Source of the DNA: Odontocerum albicorne
Lineage: Eukaryota > Arthropoda > Insecta > Trichoptera > Odontoceridae
DNA: 64,000 bases
Reading direction: 5' to 3'
Assembly (NCBI GenBank): GCA_949825065.1
Contig: OX463859.1
Span: forward strand, 29,343,847 to 29,407,846
Both the position numbers and the translations under genes were made by a program. Below the pieces are notes generated by a model. That model was not told where the DNA came from. It ran no database searches and worked only from the letters and a program-made list of their open reading frames with translations. Positions 11,176 to 22,299 of the stretch are shown piece by piece; the stretch's first letter is position 1, and the number at the start of each line of letters is the position of its first letter.

Positions 11176-11339
11176 CACGTTATTTTATTTCTCACATCTC
11201 TTATCTTTCCCTCAGGCAACATTTTCCCATCTATATCATGTTCATCTATAAATTTTCACCATCCCTAGAGTTAAAACCTCTTTTGTCCAAAGGCAATATG
11301 CTTATTTGGCTCCCATGACGTACAATGGCGTGCCGAATT

Positions 11340-11745
11340 CAACAAAGATAAAGGAAGGAAAACCATTTAGACAGTCGATCGGAGCGTGGTTGTTATTGCG
11401 ACAGGATTTTGAGTACTTGGGCTTTCAGGATGAATGACGTGTGGAAAAGATTGATGTGGGCTCTTGAGTGTGGGTTTCTTCTTGTTGTTTTGATTTTTGT
11501 TATTTTGTATTTGTGATATATTTTTGTGTTAATTTTTATTCTTATAATTGTGTGCGGTATATTATGGGATGAACATTTTTGGTTTTATTTTTCTTTCATT
11601 TTTGGTTTTACTTTTGTTTTTGTTTTTATTCTTATGATTGTGTGCGGTATATTATGGGATGAATAAGTTTGGTCTTTCTGGAGTGATGATGTGTGAAGAC
11701 TGTGATTCTGCATGATGTTTCCAGTTGTAATTGAGTGTCACGTGT
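11340..11745 (+). repeat. Repeat R1, copy 1
   Basis: Closely matches the reverse complement of 62780-63005, including 'gataaaggaaggaaaaccat', 'gacagtcgatcggagcgtgg' and 'gatgtttccagttgtaattg'. This copy carries about 170 bp extra with a duplicated 'gtgtgcggtatattatggga'. Element class unknown; no coding sequence. Confidence 0.6.
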
Positions 11746-11879
11746 AATATATGACACGTGAAAAGGACACTGTGTGTAGATCTGTATTATTAAACTTGTA
11801 TGTTATGATATCTAATGTTCCTGTATTTGTATATGTAAATCTGCTATATGTTCTTGTATTCCTATGTCATATGTATGTT

Positions 11880-12308
11880 TGTTTGACTCCGATCGCATTC
11901 GCGACCGCACTGGAAATATGTGACTTGCAAAGCGGTGCGATCGGAGTAGGTCGGGGCCCAGTCGGCGTAAGCAAGGCCCAGACCCCGAAAGTTGTTGTAT
12001 TTCGCGGGCAATGGGCGCTTGTGACGGCCGACTGACCATTAATATAGAGGCCCCCCCAATTTGGAAATCACTTCTCACTTCTGTGTTGAGCTTCTCACTT
12101 CTTCGGAAAAATATATTCTCAGTAATACCGATTTTACCGTGTTTTTACTCGAGACCCGCTACCCTACATCGACTGCCTGAGAGGAATCTCTCCCTGCTCT
12201 TCTTCTTCTTCTTCTGCTGGATCTTCGCTACGGAATTCGCTAGCTCGATTCTCTGAGCGCTACGCGGCGACCAACCACCTATCTACAGTCTTTGTACCTG
12301 TCCGGTAC
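11880..12308 (+). repeat. LTR-like sequence related to the solo LTR family
   Basis: The 3' end (ccacctatctacagtctttg then tacctgtccggtaca) and internal blocks (gagaggaatctctccctgct) parallel the LTR at 1384-1865 and 6371-10836, but overall similarity is low. It is probably a distant member of that LTR group; the left boundary is uncertain. Confidence 0.45.
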
Positions 12309-12504
12309 ATATAGGTACTTGAATCAGACAGCATAAAAATCTACTAAAATGATAGTCTATAACAATATAGTATTTTTGTTAAGTTTATTTAGTGCGGACG
12401 ATCAAATGACACAGTGTCAGCTCTTATATAGGGCAAGACAAACTTGTAACAACACTGTACTTAATACATTCGGAGCATTGTGACACAGAGTATTGTGAAT
12501 AGAA

Positions 12505-12955
12505 ATGTACCCACATATCAACAACTTTAGTACCAACTTTGGGAGTGAAACGTCGACGCCGAAAAATATAGAAAGGAGCCGAATAAATGCTGTAGAAGTG
12601 CGTGCACTGGGAGGGAATATATTGTATTATGACAGAATATGGAATGAAGTTATTGATGATGAATGGGAATTTAAGGTTGATCTGTTAAGTAAGAGGAAGA
12701 AGAGCGCTCTGAGATGGTTTGGACATGTAGAACGAATGAATGAAGAAAGACTGACAAAACAAATACACAATGTAAATGTGGAGGAAGGCCAAGGAAAATA
12801 TGTTTGGATTAAGTGAATTATATTTTCAAAGAAGGAAACGTAAAAAGTCAGATAAATTGTAGTAAGAGTTGGGTGAGAAGGTGTGTCGAAAAAGGAATGT
12901 TTGACGCTCTGTTATTTCTGCCTACCCCGACAGAGAAATGGCGTGATGATATGTA
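12505..12955 (+). pseudogene. LINE-A 3' fragment (best preserved C-terminus)
   Basis: Open for 103 codons. RSRINAVEVRALGG, YYDRIWNEVI, KSALRWFGHVERMNEERLTK then a stop, followed by degenerate 'KVWR..LSAYPDREMA'-type sequence and a gatgatatgtaaggt tip. This is the C-terminal domain after the reverse transcriptase of LINE-A; the catalytic part is missing. Confidence 0.75.
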
Positions 12956-13349
12956 AGGTAGTAAGCGCTTTGAATGATTTTAACTAATATTTCAAACTTT
13001 TTTTTACACTTTTTCTTTTTGTGACAGCATTCCTGAAAAAAAGGTACAAAAGTGAGCAACCAAAAAAAAAGTATTTAGTTAACTGCCAACACTGGAATAG
13101 CAAAATGGCTTCAACTTTTGATAGAGTTAGCTACTTACCCACATAGTTTGGCGCGCAAACTCTAGCGAGGGGGATCTCCCGGATCCAAATGGACGGTTTT
13201 ATCTAGTTAGTGGCGCGTGGAGTGAGGAGTGAAGACTCAGACCAGGGACGGCATTGAAGGGTGTACCGCCACCTATGAGAGAAAACATTTTGTCCATTGT
13301 TTTGTTAATCCTAAGATGAATTCATTATTTTATATTCTCATTGCCCTTA

Positions 13350-13535
13350 AAGACCACCGTGGCCTGGTGGTAAGACACTTGTCTGCCGATCCGGAGGTTG
13401 CGGGTTTGATCTCCGCTGGAACCCAGATTTTTTAAAATAGGATTCCAGTCTGGTAAACACTTAGGGTATATAAAAACATATTTCTGGTTGGTTGGAAGAG
13501 ATTGCCACATGGCAATAAACTCGCCAGGTAAAAAA
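13350..13535 (+). repeat. SINE-A, full-length copy
   Basis: tRNA-like head with a box A region (gtggcctggtggtaag, from 13359) and box B GGTTTGATCTC (13403-13413). Then comes the body 'ataggattccagtctgg' and a LINE-like tail (13482-13528, 'ttctggttggttggaagag' then 'attgccacatggcaataaac'), ending in an A-rich run. Boxes A and B are the internal RNA polymerase III promoter of tRNA-derived SINEs. Nearly identical in layout to 61228-61410. Confidence 0.85.
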
Positions 13536-13561
13536 ACAAAAAAAAGAGACATTTTATTTTG

Positions 13562-13716
13562 TCCTCATCAAGTCCGAATATACAAGTATAACGAAAATAA
13601 ATATACATTTACCTCATCAAGTCCTAATATGAGTATACACGTATAACGAAAATAAATATGCATTTTCTTCATCAAGTCATAATATACACGTATAGCGAAA
13701 ATAAATACACATTTTT
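13562..13716. repeat. Tandem repeat, about 3 units of 50-60 bp
   Basis: Units share 'ctcatcaagtc', 'aatat', 'tataacgaaaataaatatac'; unit length varies. Starts at the end of SINE-A. Confidence 0.6.
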
Positions 13717-14008
13717 GGAAATATAAAATTAATTCAAGCAATACCTAAGGAATTCATACTTATTTTTCCTCTACAATGATTTTATCTATCTTCCTTAAGT
13801 CTTGTACCATATTGTTGATTGAAGTTAATTAAATATTTTAGATTTTTTTAACTTTCCGTGTTGATATATTTGTGTATCATATTTTGTACCCTGAATTATA
13901 TAATATATGTACCCTAAATTATAAGTTTATTTTGGAATATGTTGATAAATTTTATTTTATAATTGTTACTGTCATTTGTAAAGAACATTTAAGGGTTGTT
14001 TATTTTTG

Positions 14009-15060
14009 TCAATAAATACATTTAAAAAAACTCATTGGTAATGTAAGCGGACATGTTGAATAGCGTGGTAAGGAGGTAACATTTTGAGCTACCGTATACA
14101 AAATACCAATAATCAAATCTTTGGGATTATAATAATTGGGGTTGGCACGTAACTCGTCACAGCTCATCAACATACGTGTTAGGAATACAACAGAACTCCA
14201 TTTGTTAAGAATTTTATTATCTTGTTTGTGTTTTTTTATCGTACGTTCTTTCCTGTCCGATTTTTTTTCATAAATCGTCCATTTCACACCTTCAACGCGA
14301 TCCACCAGTGTCAATTCTCTCTTCGTTCTTTTAAAATTTAATTCATTTTGTTCATTGTCATTCTGCGCTAGCACTACTATGTCATCAACATACAGCAATC
14401 CGTATTCATTCACAATCTACATTTGTACGCCATCCATTGACCTATGTAGTTTCTTCACAGATGAACGTATGTAAATATTAAACAACTAGAGGGATATAGA
14501 ACATCCTAGCTTTACCCCTTTTGAAATATTCAACCACCTAGTTTACACACCATTCACTCGAATACACGCTCTACTTTCACCATATAATGACGCAATACAA
14601 CATATTGATTTACCTTCAATACCATTAATTTCGTTGAATATTTTTTATAGCTTGCCTCTTATCACGCGGTCATATGATTTTTCCAAGTACACAAAAGCAC
14701 AACGTACTTTTTATAGCTTGCCTCTTATCACGCGGTCATATAATTTTTCCAAGTACACAAAAGCACAACGTACTTTTTATAGCTTGCCTCTTATCACGCG
14801 GTCATATGATTTTTCCAAGTACACAAACAAACAACGTATTTTTTTATTATTTGCCATACATTTTTCTACAAGCATTCCGAAAGAGAAAATTTGATCCACG
14901 TTTCTTCTTCCACTTAAAAAAGGTACCCAGAGCATCCCACTCTTTCTTTCCAGTTTTTCTACCCACAAATTCTATCAGAACTTTTTCGTAGAGTTTATTT
15001 ACTACACTCAGCAAACTAATGACTCTAACTTCCACACATCATATTTTGGTACACTTCAAC
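14009..15060 (-). pseudogene. LINE-A reverse transcriptase core, degenerate
   Basis: Minus strand, read from 15060 down: 'VISLLSVVNKLYEKVLIEFV' (NWRGVSLLSVVGKLY block), 'NVDQIFSFGMLVEKCMANNK', 'FVYLEKSYDRVI' with the first catalytic Asp, then 'ACIRVNGVCTRWLNISKGVK', and 'LLYVDDIVVLAQND'. The active-site tetrad is YVDD instead of the usual Y/FADD. Frameshifts and a 62-bp tandem duplication at the LEKSYD block break the frame. Confidence 0.75.
14640..14830. repeat. 62-bp tandem triplication inside LINE-A
   Basis: Three units of 'ttttatagcttgcctcttat' + 'cacgcggtcatatgattttt' + 'ccaagtacacaaaagcacaacg'. The unit is LINE-A coding sequence (the YLEKSYDRVIRGKL part, reversed), so the array arose within the element. 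Confidence 0.85.
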
Positions 15061-16045
15061 TACTGGAATTGGCGAAGAGCGCATCCGGGAGATAATTTTA
15101 TTTTCGGTCTCAGGACCAAAAACAACTGGAGTTAACATGGAATTCGTGGTTAGTTAGATATATTTATATGAATATTTAACAATAAATTTCTTTATTTTTT
15201 CACTAATTACACGTGTTTCCTATCTCCACTTCACGTGTTTTCATATGCTATTCCGAGGATCTCTTTAGACGGAATAATCCTGGTTTATTTTGAGAGCAGT
15301 GCTTAAGTCAGACTGGTTTCATGTTACATCAGACGTGTGCGTGTGGTCTATATTATGAGGCTTTTACATTATTTCGGTATTTATTATTTTTTTGTTTTTT
15401 CCAATGCCTTCATCTTTGTCAAAACCATAAACTTTGTTTGTCAAAACTATAGAAACACGTGAAGCAAGGATTAACGTTACTAATATAATAACAAAGTAAT
15501 TTATTATTAAATATTCTAATACGGAGTTCCACAATGTTATAACCGAAACCTATGATTAATGATATATTTACATCTTATTAATGTATTGTATTTATTACCT
15601 TAAAATCTACACTTTATTGTTTTTAATTATGGTAAAGGATGAATATAAAACAATGATGAAATAGATTGACACCCCTCGACGAATTTCGCCTGCGTGCTTT
15701 GCACACATTACACATAAAGACGGCACGGCCCGAACCTCCAGTCAGGGGTGAAAGGCCTAACATAATAGAGCTCGCAAACCAATCTGCTGCCCTAATACCG
15801 GACTATTAGGCGGTCTCACACAATGGAGTGTAAGAAAGGTGAGGGTGGCATGAGTGTTTGCCTATTTTGGGTGGGCATGTTCTTAAATTTTCGGTTTCTT
15901 CTATTTTTCTGCTGGGTGTGCGAAATATAATAATATTATTGTATTTATTTAATTTGTTATCGCTTCCAACATAAAATAGATTAAACAGGAGGAAATATAT
16001 TTTTTAGCAAGTTGTAATTTTTTGTAACATTTAAGAATTTTTTTC
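15061..16045. other. No gene recognised
   Basis: AT-rich. A faint similarity to 45240-45340 ('gttaacaataaat...ttattcactaattaca', 'gttccacaat') suggests an old shared repeat. 15660-15860 is less AT-rich and has no ORF. Confidence 0.35.
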
Positions 16046-16049
16046 TCTA

Positions 16050-16530
16050 TACATGGCGATAGTCCACAAGAGAATTTTGGTGCCAACTGTGATGTATGGG
16101 AGTAAAACGTGAACGTAGAAAAAGACTGATGAAAACTGAATGAATACTGTAGAAATGCATGTACTGAGAATAATAATTGGCGTGACAATGTATGACAGAA
16201 TAGGGAATGAAGGAATAAGGGATAAAAATATACATATACTCGTAGCTGATGTGTTGAGTAAGATGAAGAAAAACACTCTGAGATGGTTTGGGTGTGTGGA
16301 ACGAATGAATGGCGAAATATTAACAAAATAGTGCGAATTTTGAGTGGAAGGCGTGGTAGCGGAAGCCCAAGAAAAGTATGGTTAGACCAAGGGAATTATA
16401 TTTTGAAACAAGGATACGAAGAAAGTTATAGATTGTAGAAGTTGTATGAGAAGGTGTATAGATGTAGAAGAGGCCAATGATGTGTGTTGAGATAGGAAAA
16501 TATGAAATGGCGTGATGGTAAGTAATCTTT
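16050..16530 (+). pseudogene. LINE-A 3' fragment
   Basis: Degenerate copy: 'LVPTVMYGSKT', 'NTVEMHVLRIIIGVTMYDRI', 'KKNTLRWFGCVERMN.EILTK', then 'GRRGSGSPRKVW' and a gcgtgatggtaagtaa tip. 5' truncated, many stops. Confidence 0.7.
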
Positions 16531-16550
16531 AGATAGTTTGGTCACATTAA

Positions 16551-16930
16551 GAGAATGAGTTAGGAAATATTTCCTCCGATAACAACACAGCATCGATGTT
16601 TTCTGGCACAACAACCGATTTTGAACGACCATCACGAACTTCGTCCTGGAGCAAACTACGACCACGATTGAATAAGGAAAACCAGCGAAACACCGTGGCC
16701 AGGGATGGTGCTTCATCACCAATAGTCGAAGCGAGTTGATCAGCACACTGTTGTTGAGTTAGTCCACGTCGAAAATCATAAAAAATCATCGCACGAAAAT
16801 GTTCACGGTTTAATTCCATTTTTGGCCGAAATGATTTTTTCAAGTCATTGTAAACAACACAAATAGCACTCGTATGACAAAACTTTCTGAGCACGTATAC
16901 CATTAAAAACGTCAAACTTTACGATGCTGA
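16551..16930 (-). pseudogene. Mariner transposase, N-terminal fragment
   Basis: 122 codons open on the minus strand. From the likely native start (MELNREHFRAMI) it reads FRRGLTQQQCADQL, ATVFRWFSLFNRGRS, LQDEVRDGRSKSVVVPENID. This is the paired-like helix-turn-helix DNA-binding domain of mariner transposases, which recognises the element's inverted repeats. The catalytic D,D34D region is missing, cut off at about 16560 next to LINE-A sequence. Confidence 0.8.
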
Positions 16931-17039
16931 TGCCAGATTTGACGTATCTACACTGGTGTTGCCATATCTCAAAACTTCAGCCCGAGCAGCCCTCGTACTC
17001 AAATATGCTAGACTTGTACAAGTGTTGTTGAATCTTCAC

Positions 17040-17097
17040 GTGGTCTGGTGCTTTGTCCTCTCTGCGTATCCGGTAGGGTAATGGCATGTATGTATGA
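17040..17097 (+). repeat. LINE-A 3' tip
   Basis: 'tgctttgtcctctctgcgta' + 'tccggtagggtaatggcatg' + tatgta, the last codons and terminus of LINE-A. A minimal, extremely 5'-truncated copy or fragment. Confidence 0.55.
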
Positions 17098-17109
17098 ATC
17101 TATATAATT

Positions 17110-17628
17110 CTGTAGCATAATGGCAGAAGTTGATATGTCCGTTTTACCTTAGTTTACAGAAGCAATATTAACTTTGATAAGCTGTTAAAATCAGTATAAA
17201 TAAGCCGTTTTACCTTAGTTTACAGAAGCAATATTAACTTTGATAAGCTGTTAAAATCAGTATAAATAAGCCGTTTTACCTTAGTTTACAGGAGAAGCAA
17301 TATTAACTTTGATAAGCTGTTAAAATCAGTATAAATAAGCCGTTTTACCTTAGTTTACAGGAGAAGCAATATTAACTTTGATAAGCTGTTAAAATCAGTA
17401 TAAATAAGCCGTTTTACCTAAATTTACAAGAGAAGCAATATTAACTTTGATAAGCTGTTAAAATCAGTACAAATAAGGATTTTTTAAGTTTTTCCAAACA
17501 ATATATCTTTTGTTTGGATAATGACTGACACACCAAGTTTTGCCACAACATGCTGAGAAATATTTTCTATAAATTGTGAAAAAAATGACAAAAAAACGGA
17601 CATATCAACATTTGCCATAACGCCACAG
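17110..17628. mobile_element. Foldback/MITE with internal 64-bp tandem array
   Basis: Inverted ends of 36 bp at 17110-17145 (ctgtagcataatggcagaag...) and 17593-17628, with five mismatches. Between them lies a tandem array. No ORF. The target duplication is not clear. Elements of this build (inverted ends plus a central tandem array) are known among insect MITEs. Confidence 0.7.
17141..17478. repeat. Tandem array, about five 64-68 bp units
   Basis: Unit: 'gttttaccttagtttacaga' + 'agcaatattaactttgataa' + 'gctgttaaaatcagtataaa' + taagcc. Units 3-5 carry an extra 'ggag/aaga' before agcaat, so units expanded in at least two steps. Confidence 0.9.
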
Positions 17629-17998
17629 ATACTTGTATAATGATCAATGTTGTTTACCAGCTGTTATATATTTATTTGTTTTATTATCTTCGTTCCATTT
17701 TGTTATCTGTTGTTAAATTATAATCAAATTATGACGAGGCATAAAATATAATATAAAATAAGAAATAATAAAAAATGTGACAACCCTAAATTCTCGGGTG
17801 CTTATTTAAAAGGTTTTTGTGAATAGAATACAATATTAGGGGTAGTTAGAACGAAACGGAAGTATATGAAAGGTATACGCGGAAGAGCGAGGAGCAAAAT
17901 AAGTATTTACCAAAACACTAGAGCATAATCTCTGGTGGGTCGTCCAAAGACAATTTTAGTTAATTTAATGCTCGCATTCTTTTATTTATGGTATTTAG

Positions 17999-18390
17999 GA
18001 TTTTCAGGCTACTTCCGTGATACGCTGTTCTTAGTCAAGAGTATATATGTTATTTTTAATATATTACACTGTATTGTATTGGGTTGTCCAAAAAACATTT
18101 TTTTTTATTTCACAAGCATACGAAAAAACAAAATTTGATCCATGTATCCGCTTCCACTTAAAAAAACACCCAGAGCATCTCATAATTTATTTTCAGTTTT
18201 TTTTTTCATAAATTCTATCAGAATTTTTCAGTACAGTTTATGTACTACACTCAGCCAACTTGTGACTCTGTATTTGTAACTTCCACACATCTTATATTGG
18301 AATTGATGAAATTCAGGCTACTTCCGTGATACGCTGTTCTTAGTGAAGAGTATATAGTAAATGTTATTTTTAACATATTGCAGTGTATAG
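17999..18390. repeat. About 80-bp direct repeats flanking a LINE-A fragment
   Basis: 'ttcaggctacttccgtgata' + 'cgctgttcttagt' recurs at about 18003 and 18311, continuing to 'ttttaa.atattgcagtgta'. Between them (18108-18300, minus strand) lies a LINE-A reverse transcriptase piece matching 14870-15040 ('caaaatttgatccatgtatc', 'acactcagccaacttgtgac'). Confidence 0.65.
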
Positions 18391-18711
18391 GCGGCCCTCG
18401 ACTTTTTAAAAACTTAATTTATTTATGTGAGTTTAAATAGTTATGTAGTGAATAATATTTAGTCTGAAGTGAATATAAAAATAAATAACAAAATAATAAA
18501 AAAAAAATTTAAATAAAATTTTGAAAATAACGATTTAAAATAGTCACTGAATAATGTAATAGTCACTGAATAATTAACCCTTCATTTCATGATTTTTTTA
18601 ATTTTAACAAAAAAAATGTTTTTAGTTATCTATTGTACAGTAAAACATGGGAAAAATAATTAAAAAATTTAATTTATTTATTTATACCTTTATTTTTGTA
18701 AAAAAGTGTTT

Positions 18712-18726
18712 GTAGCAAATTTGCAC
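18712..18726. repeat. Subterminal palindromic motif, left
   Basis: gtagcaaatttgcac, near-palindromic. Related copies at 20800-20815 (gtagcaaatttgcaac) and 21151-21166 (gtagcaaatatgctac), all inside the piggyBac element and near its ends. Candidate transposase-binding repeats, inferred from position only. Confidence 0.5.
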
Positions 18727-18815
18727 TATCATGAACATGTCGTACTTTTTACTAATATAGTATAATAGAAATATGTTTAAGAAAATATGTGACAAAACAT
18801 AACAAAAATCTATAA

Positions 18816-20676
18816 TTACTCATGGAATATTTTAAAACCATTTTTGTCTTTTGTTAGACAAAGATGTACTCCGCATTTGCAACATTTGTAATGGGTAAAA
18901 CCATTGCAATTGGGCAATTTACACCTTTGTCTAGCATTTGTGTACTCTATCCAATGAGACAATTGATCTCTTCGTATGTTTGGTGGGGGAATATGAGCAG
19001 TCGGTCCTCGATGGCGCTTGGCCTCAAGATTCATTTCGACATCAGATGGTCGACCTTTCTTTCTGTTGCGTGACATTCCCACCCAACATAGACTTTTAGC
19101 GAGTGCCAACCGAAACTCCCAAAGGGTCATGTTGGAAACCACACCTTTTTGTTTATTAGCCCGGCAATACAGTAGCCAAGCATTAATTGCGGTGACATCA
19201 ATAAGATGGGAAAATATCCTAAAATACCACTTTTTTTATCTCAATGGTATGTGGTGCCTACCGATATGACTGTCCATCAGATCGACGCCACCCATATGTT
19301 TGTTGTACTCCTTGATAACATTAGGGCAATCAATGTCTATTTTTTCCCTTCGCTTCCGATCGAACCTCTAGATCTTTGTTTTAGGAAGTTCTCCTGTGCA
19401 AGTGGAAAGTAATGTGACAGACTTATTGTCAAGCCACTGCACATTACTCACTTCTACCCCATCAACATAGGCCACATATTCTTCAGAAGTGTCTCTGGGT
19501 TGTTTTTCCATTTTTGACTCCTCCGTCAATTTACAATTGGGAATCCGATTCCTACGGACTGTTCCTATCATATATATTACTTGTTTGGCCATGTATACAA
19601 CTAGTGGCAACGATATATAGTAATTGTCGCAATATAATCTGAAATTTTGAATTTTTTCAATTACTCTGGCAAGCCTTACTACAACGTTTCCAGTAGCACC
19701 AAGGTTCGGTTCATTTGATATTCTTCTGGTGTAGTGATTCTCCGGACCAGTAAATATTTCGAAATTGTATGCAAACCCAGAGGCGCCACATGAAATGAAA
19801 AGTTTAAACCCCTATTTATTAGGTTTGAGGGGCATGTACTGATTCATATGATGTCTAACTTTCGTTGCACAAATTTGTTCATCAATAGCCAAAGGAGGTT
19901 CTTTGGGGACTGAAGAAAATTTTATGTTCAATTCATCAACTAGGCTCCTCAGTTTCCATAAGTTGTCATATTTTGGATCACTCCTATCCAGCATTTTACT
20001 GTTATCATTAAAGTGTAATGTGGTTTTCAGCTTTTCAAATGTATTAATTGACATTGCCTCTCTAACGTCTTTTATTCCTATGTCATCCCTTCAATAACAT
20101 CTCGTTCTCGGCAGCGAGACAACAGACATGTATTGGCATATCCCGATAATTTTTATGTCTTTTGTTTCAAAAACAGAAACATTATTTGGATTTTTCTGCG
20201 TGGCATAAAGATTTGTTGGCTGACAAATAAGTTCAATAAAATTATCGTCAAAAAAATACTTGAAAAAAGTCATATGGTGTATCTAATTGCGAAATCATAA
20301 AATCTGGAAGAGCAGATGAACCTTTAAATTGCGAAGCATCTTCATAAATATTTAAATTTTTTTTAGTCCACAATACTTTTTTATAAACAACTTTATCGTT
20401 ATTATTAGGAACAATTCAAGTGAATTCTTCTTGTCTACAAACATACTCTGTATTAGTGTCCATAGATGTACTCGTAGATGGCATAGGTTCATTAGGAGAA
20501 ACATTTTCTTCATCAATGTATTCAAATGTAACGTCACGCTTTTCCAAAATATCTCCTTCATTGTAATTGTAGTCATCATCTGAATCATTGTCCAGCTCAT
20601 CTTCACTATTGTCATAATTCTCTAATATTTTAAGCAATTCTTCTTCCGCAAGGGGATCTTTGTTTCCTGTAGACAT
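18816..20676 (-). pseudogene. piggyBac-like transposase (DDD), with several disabling mutations
   Basis: Starts at ATG 20676 (MSTGNKDPLAEEEL), an acidic N-terminus as in the family. Total span about 620 codons, close to the usual 580-600. Catalytic aspartates are visible: PLAIDEQI (first D), LYCDNYYI (second D), MGGVDLMD (third D). The C-terminus has the Cys/His zinc-binding domain CKLPNCNGFTHYKCCKCGVH. Two in-frame stops stand where Trp is expected (after CRQEEFT at about 20416; after MPLKPNK at about 19812), and frameshifts occur near 20265, near 20091 and near 19368. The intact protein would excise and insert the element at TTAA. Confidence 0.9.
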
Positions 20677-21186
20677 GCTAAAACATAAATATGAATAAAA
20701 TATAAATAAATATATACAAGCAATATGAAAATATAAGATATTATCATGCTATATCGTACATACAAGTACTGTCAATACAAAGTATCACCGATGCATAGTG
20801 TAGCAAATTTGCAACACAGCTAAATTTGATAATATTTCATAATATTATTTATTATTACATAAAACCAATTATTGACCATGATAAAACACTCACCTGGCAA
20901 TATAGTTATATTTTTTTATTTGAAAAGAACGGTTTTTTTCAACTCAAAATATGTCTAAGAAACTGGAGTAAACGAAGCGCGTCAATCGTCTCCCAAATGT
21001 CAAAGTAAAATGGAGATTTTGCGTAAACTAGTGAGATTAGCGACGGCTTGTCTAACTTAATAGGTAGATGGGAATGTAACGTATTTAATACAACATGAAG
21101 ATATATGAAATTCAAATATTATATACAAATATTAGTAGATTTTTCGATTTGTAGCAAATATGCTACCCGATGAAATGAAGGGTTAA

Positions 21187-21834
21187 ATAGTCACTGGTAA
21201 TAAATAAAATAACAATTGAAAATAGTGAAGTCAAGTACTCATAGATGTCACTACAAATCAAAATAATTACCAAATTAAGTGAAGCCGTAAAAGGATAAGT
21301 AGAACCAGGATTTTTTTTCGATGCTAGAAGATGGTGAGTGTGACATCATTGAAATGTCATTTAACAAAATCAATTTTTTTTTCAATTCTGTCTCTTATTG
21401 TTCCCAAATTTAGAATAACTGGTATTCATTAAATGTTGATTCTACTCTACGCTTCTTCAGAAGCACCCCCCTCACCGGTGGTGAAACAGTATATATGACA
21501 ACTCTCATATTATATCATGAGAGATCTCTGCTTCCAGCCTCCCTCGTTGTTCACCCCCTAAGGGAGTCAGTGGCGCGGAAAATTACCCTGTCGTAGCGGT
21601 GACAACGAGCCGACTACGGTGGCGTTTCGGCCCGATTACTCGCGCTCATTTTCAAGTATGATTTGTATCTCACTCCCACCCTCTGAATAATGTGGTGTTG
21701 TGATGTATAAATTTGTAAAATACGTTTAGGGGGAATTTTAAATTGTGATTTAACAAAATATTTTTGAGATTTTTTTAATGGCAGTCAGTATATGTCATTA
21801 GTTTGTACTTTATTAAGGCTGAGATAGACTTTTG
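21187..21834. other. No gene recognised
   Basis: Mixed composition with a GC-richer patch at 21465-21660. No ORF or repeat partner recognised in the window. Confidence 0.35.
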
Positions 21835-22115
21835 ATATACCGAGTCGATCTTTACTGCCTATGTTTGCCTTTCAACTAAAACTGGACTTTTATCATTCTT
21901 AACGCGCTTACACTTGAATTTTTTTCCATAACCTCAACTTATTTTGATACTCTCCGGTTCGAGTATATATATTTTAGAGTCCCATTAAGTATGTTTCCTT
22001 TCGCTATACGCCTTTCAATATCCCTCTCATATCTTCCATAATCTGAGAAAATAATAATCGTACCGCAGAATTTCTCAACTTTCTCGATACATTGATTGTC
22101 CACCTATCGACCTAA
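21835..22115 (-). pseudogene. LINE-A middle fragment
   Basis: Minus-strand translation gives 'VEKFCGTIIIFSDYGRYERD' followed by IERRIAKGN, matching the LINE-A segment just after the palm (EEFCYLGSI...DDGKVNRDIERRV). Confidence 0.55.
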
Positions 22116-22299
22116 ATTCTAGTCTTAAAATGTAGTAATTTGTATTCAAAATTGTACCGCACACGTTTCAAACTTTAAAGTGAAAAAATTAAACCACGCG
22201 ACTCCCTTTTTCCTCCCTTATTTCTTTTCTTTTTTTTTCTCGTTCTTGCTGACAGTTAACCTGAGGTGGTATATGTGGGTTTACTTTTTATTTTGTTTT

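Larger units (their letters stand above)
18578..21182 (-). mobile_element. piggyBac-type DNA transposon, complete but inactive
   Basis: 2605 bp flanked by TTAA on both sides (18574-18577 and 21183-21186). Perfect 13-bp inverted ends CCCTTCATTTCAT / ATGAAATGAAGGG. TTAA target duplication and CCC-type ends are diagnostic of piggyBac elements. It carries one broken transposase gene on the minus strand and subterminal copies of gtagcaaatttgc. Left flank shows tagtcactgaataa twice and the right flank resumes with atagtcactg. Confidence 0.93.
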
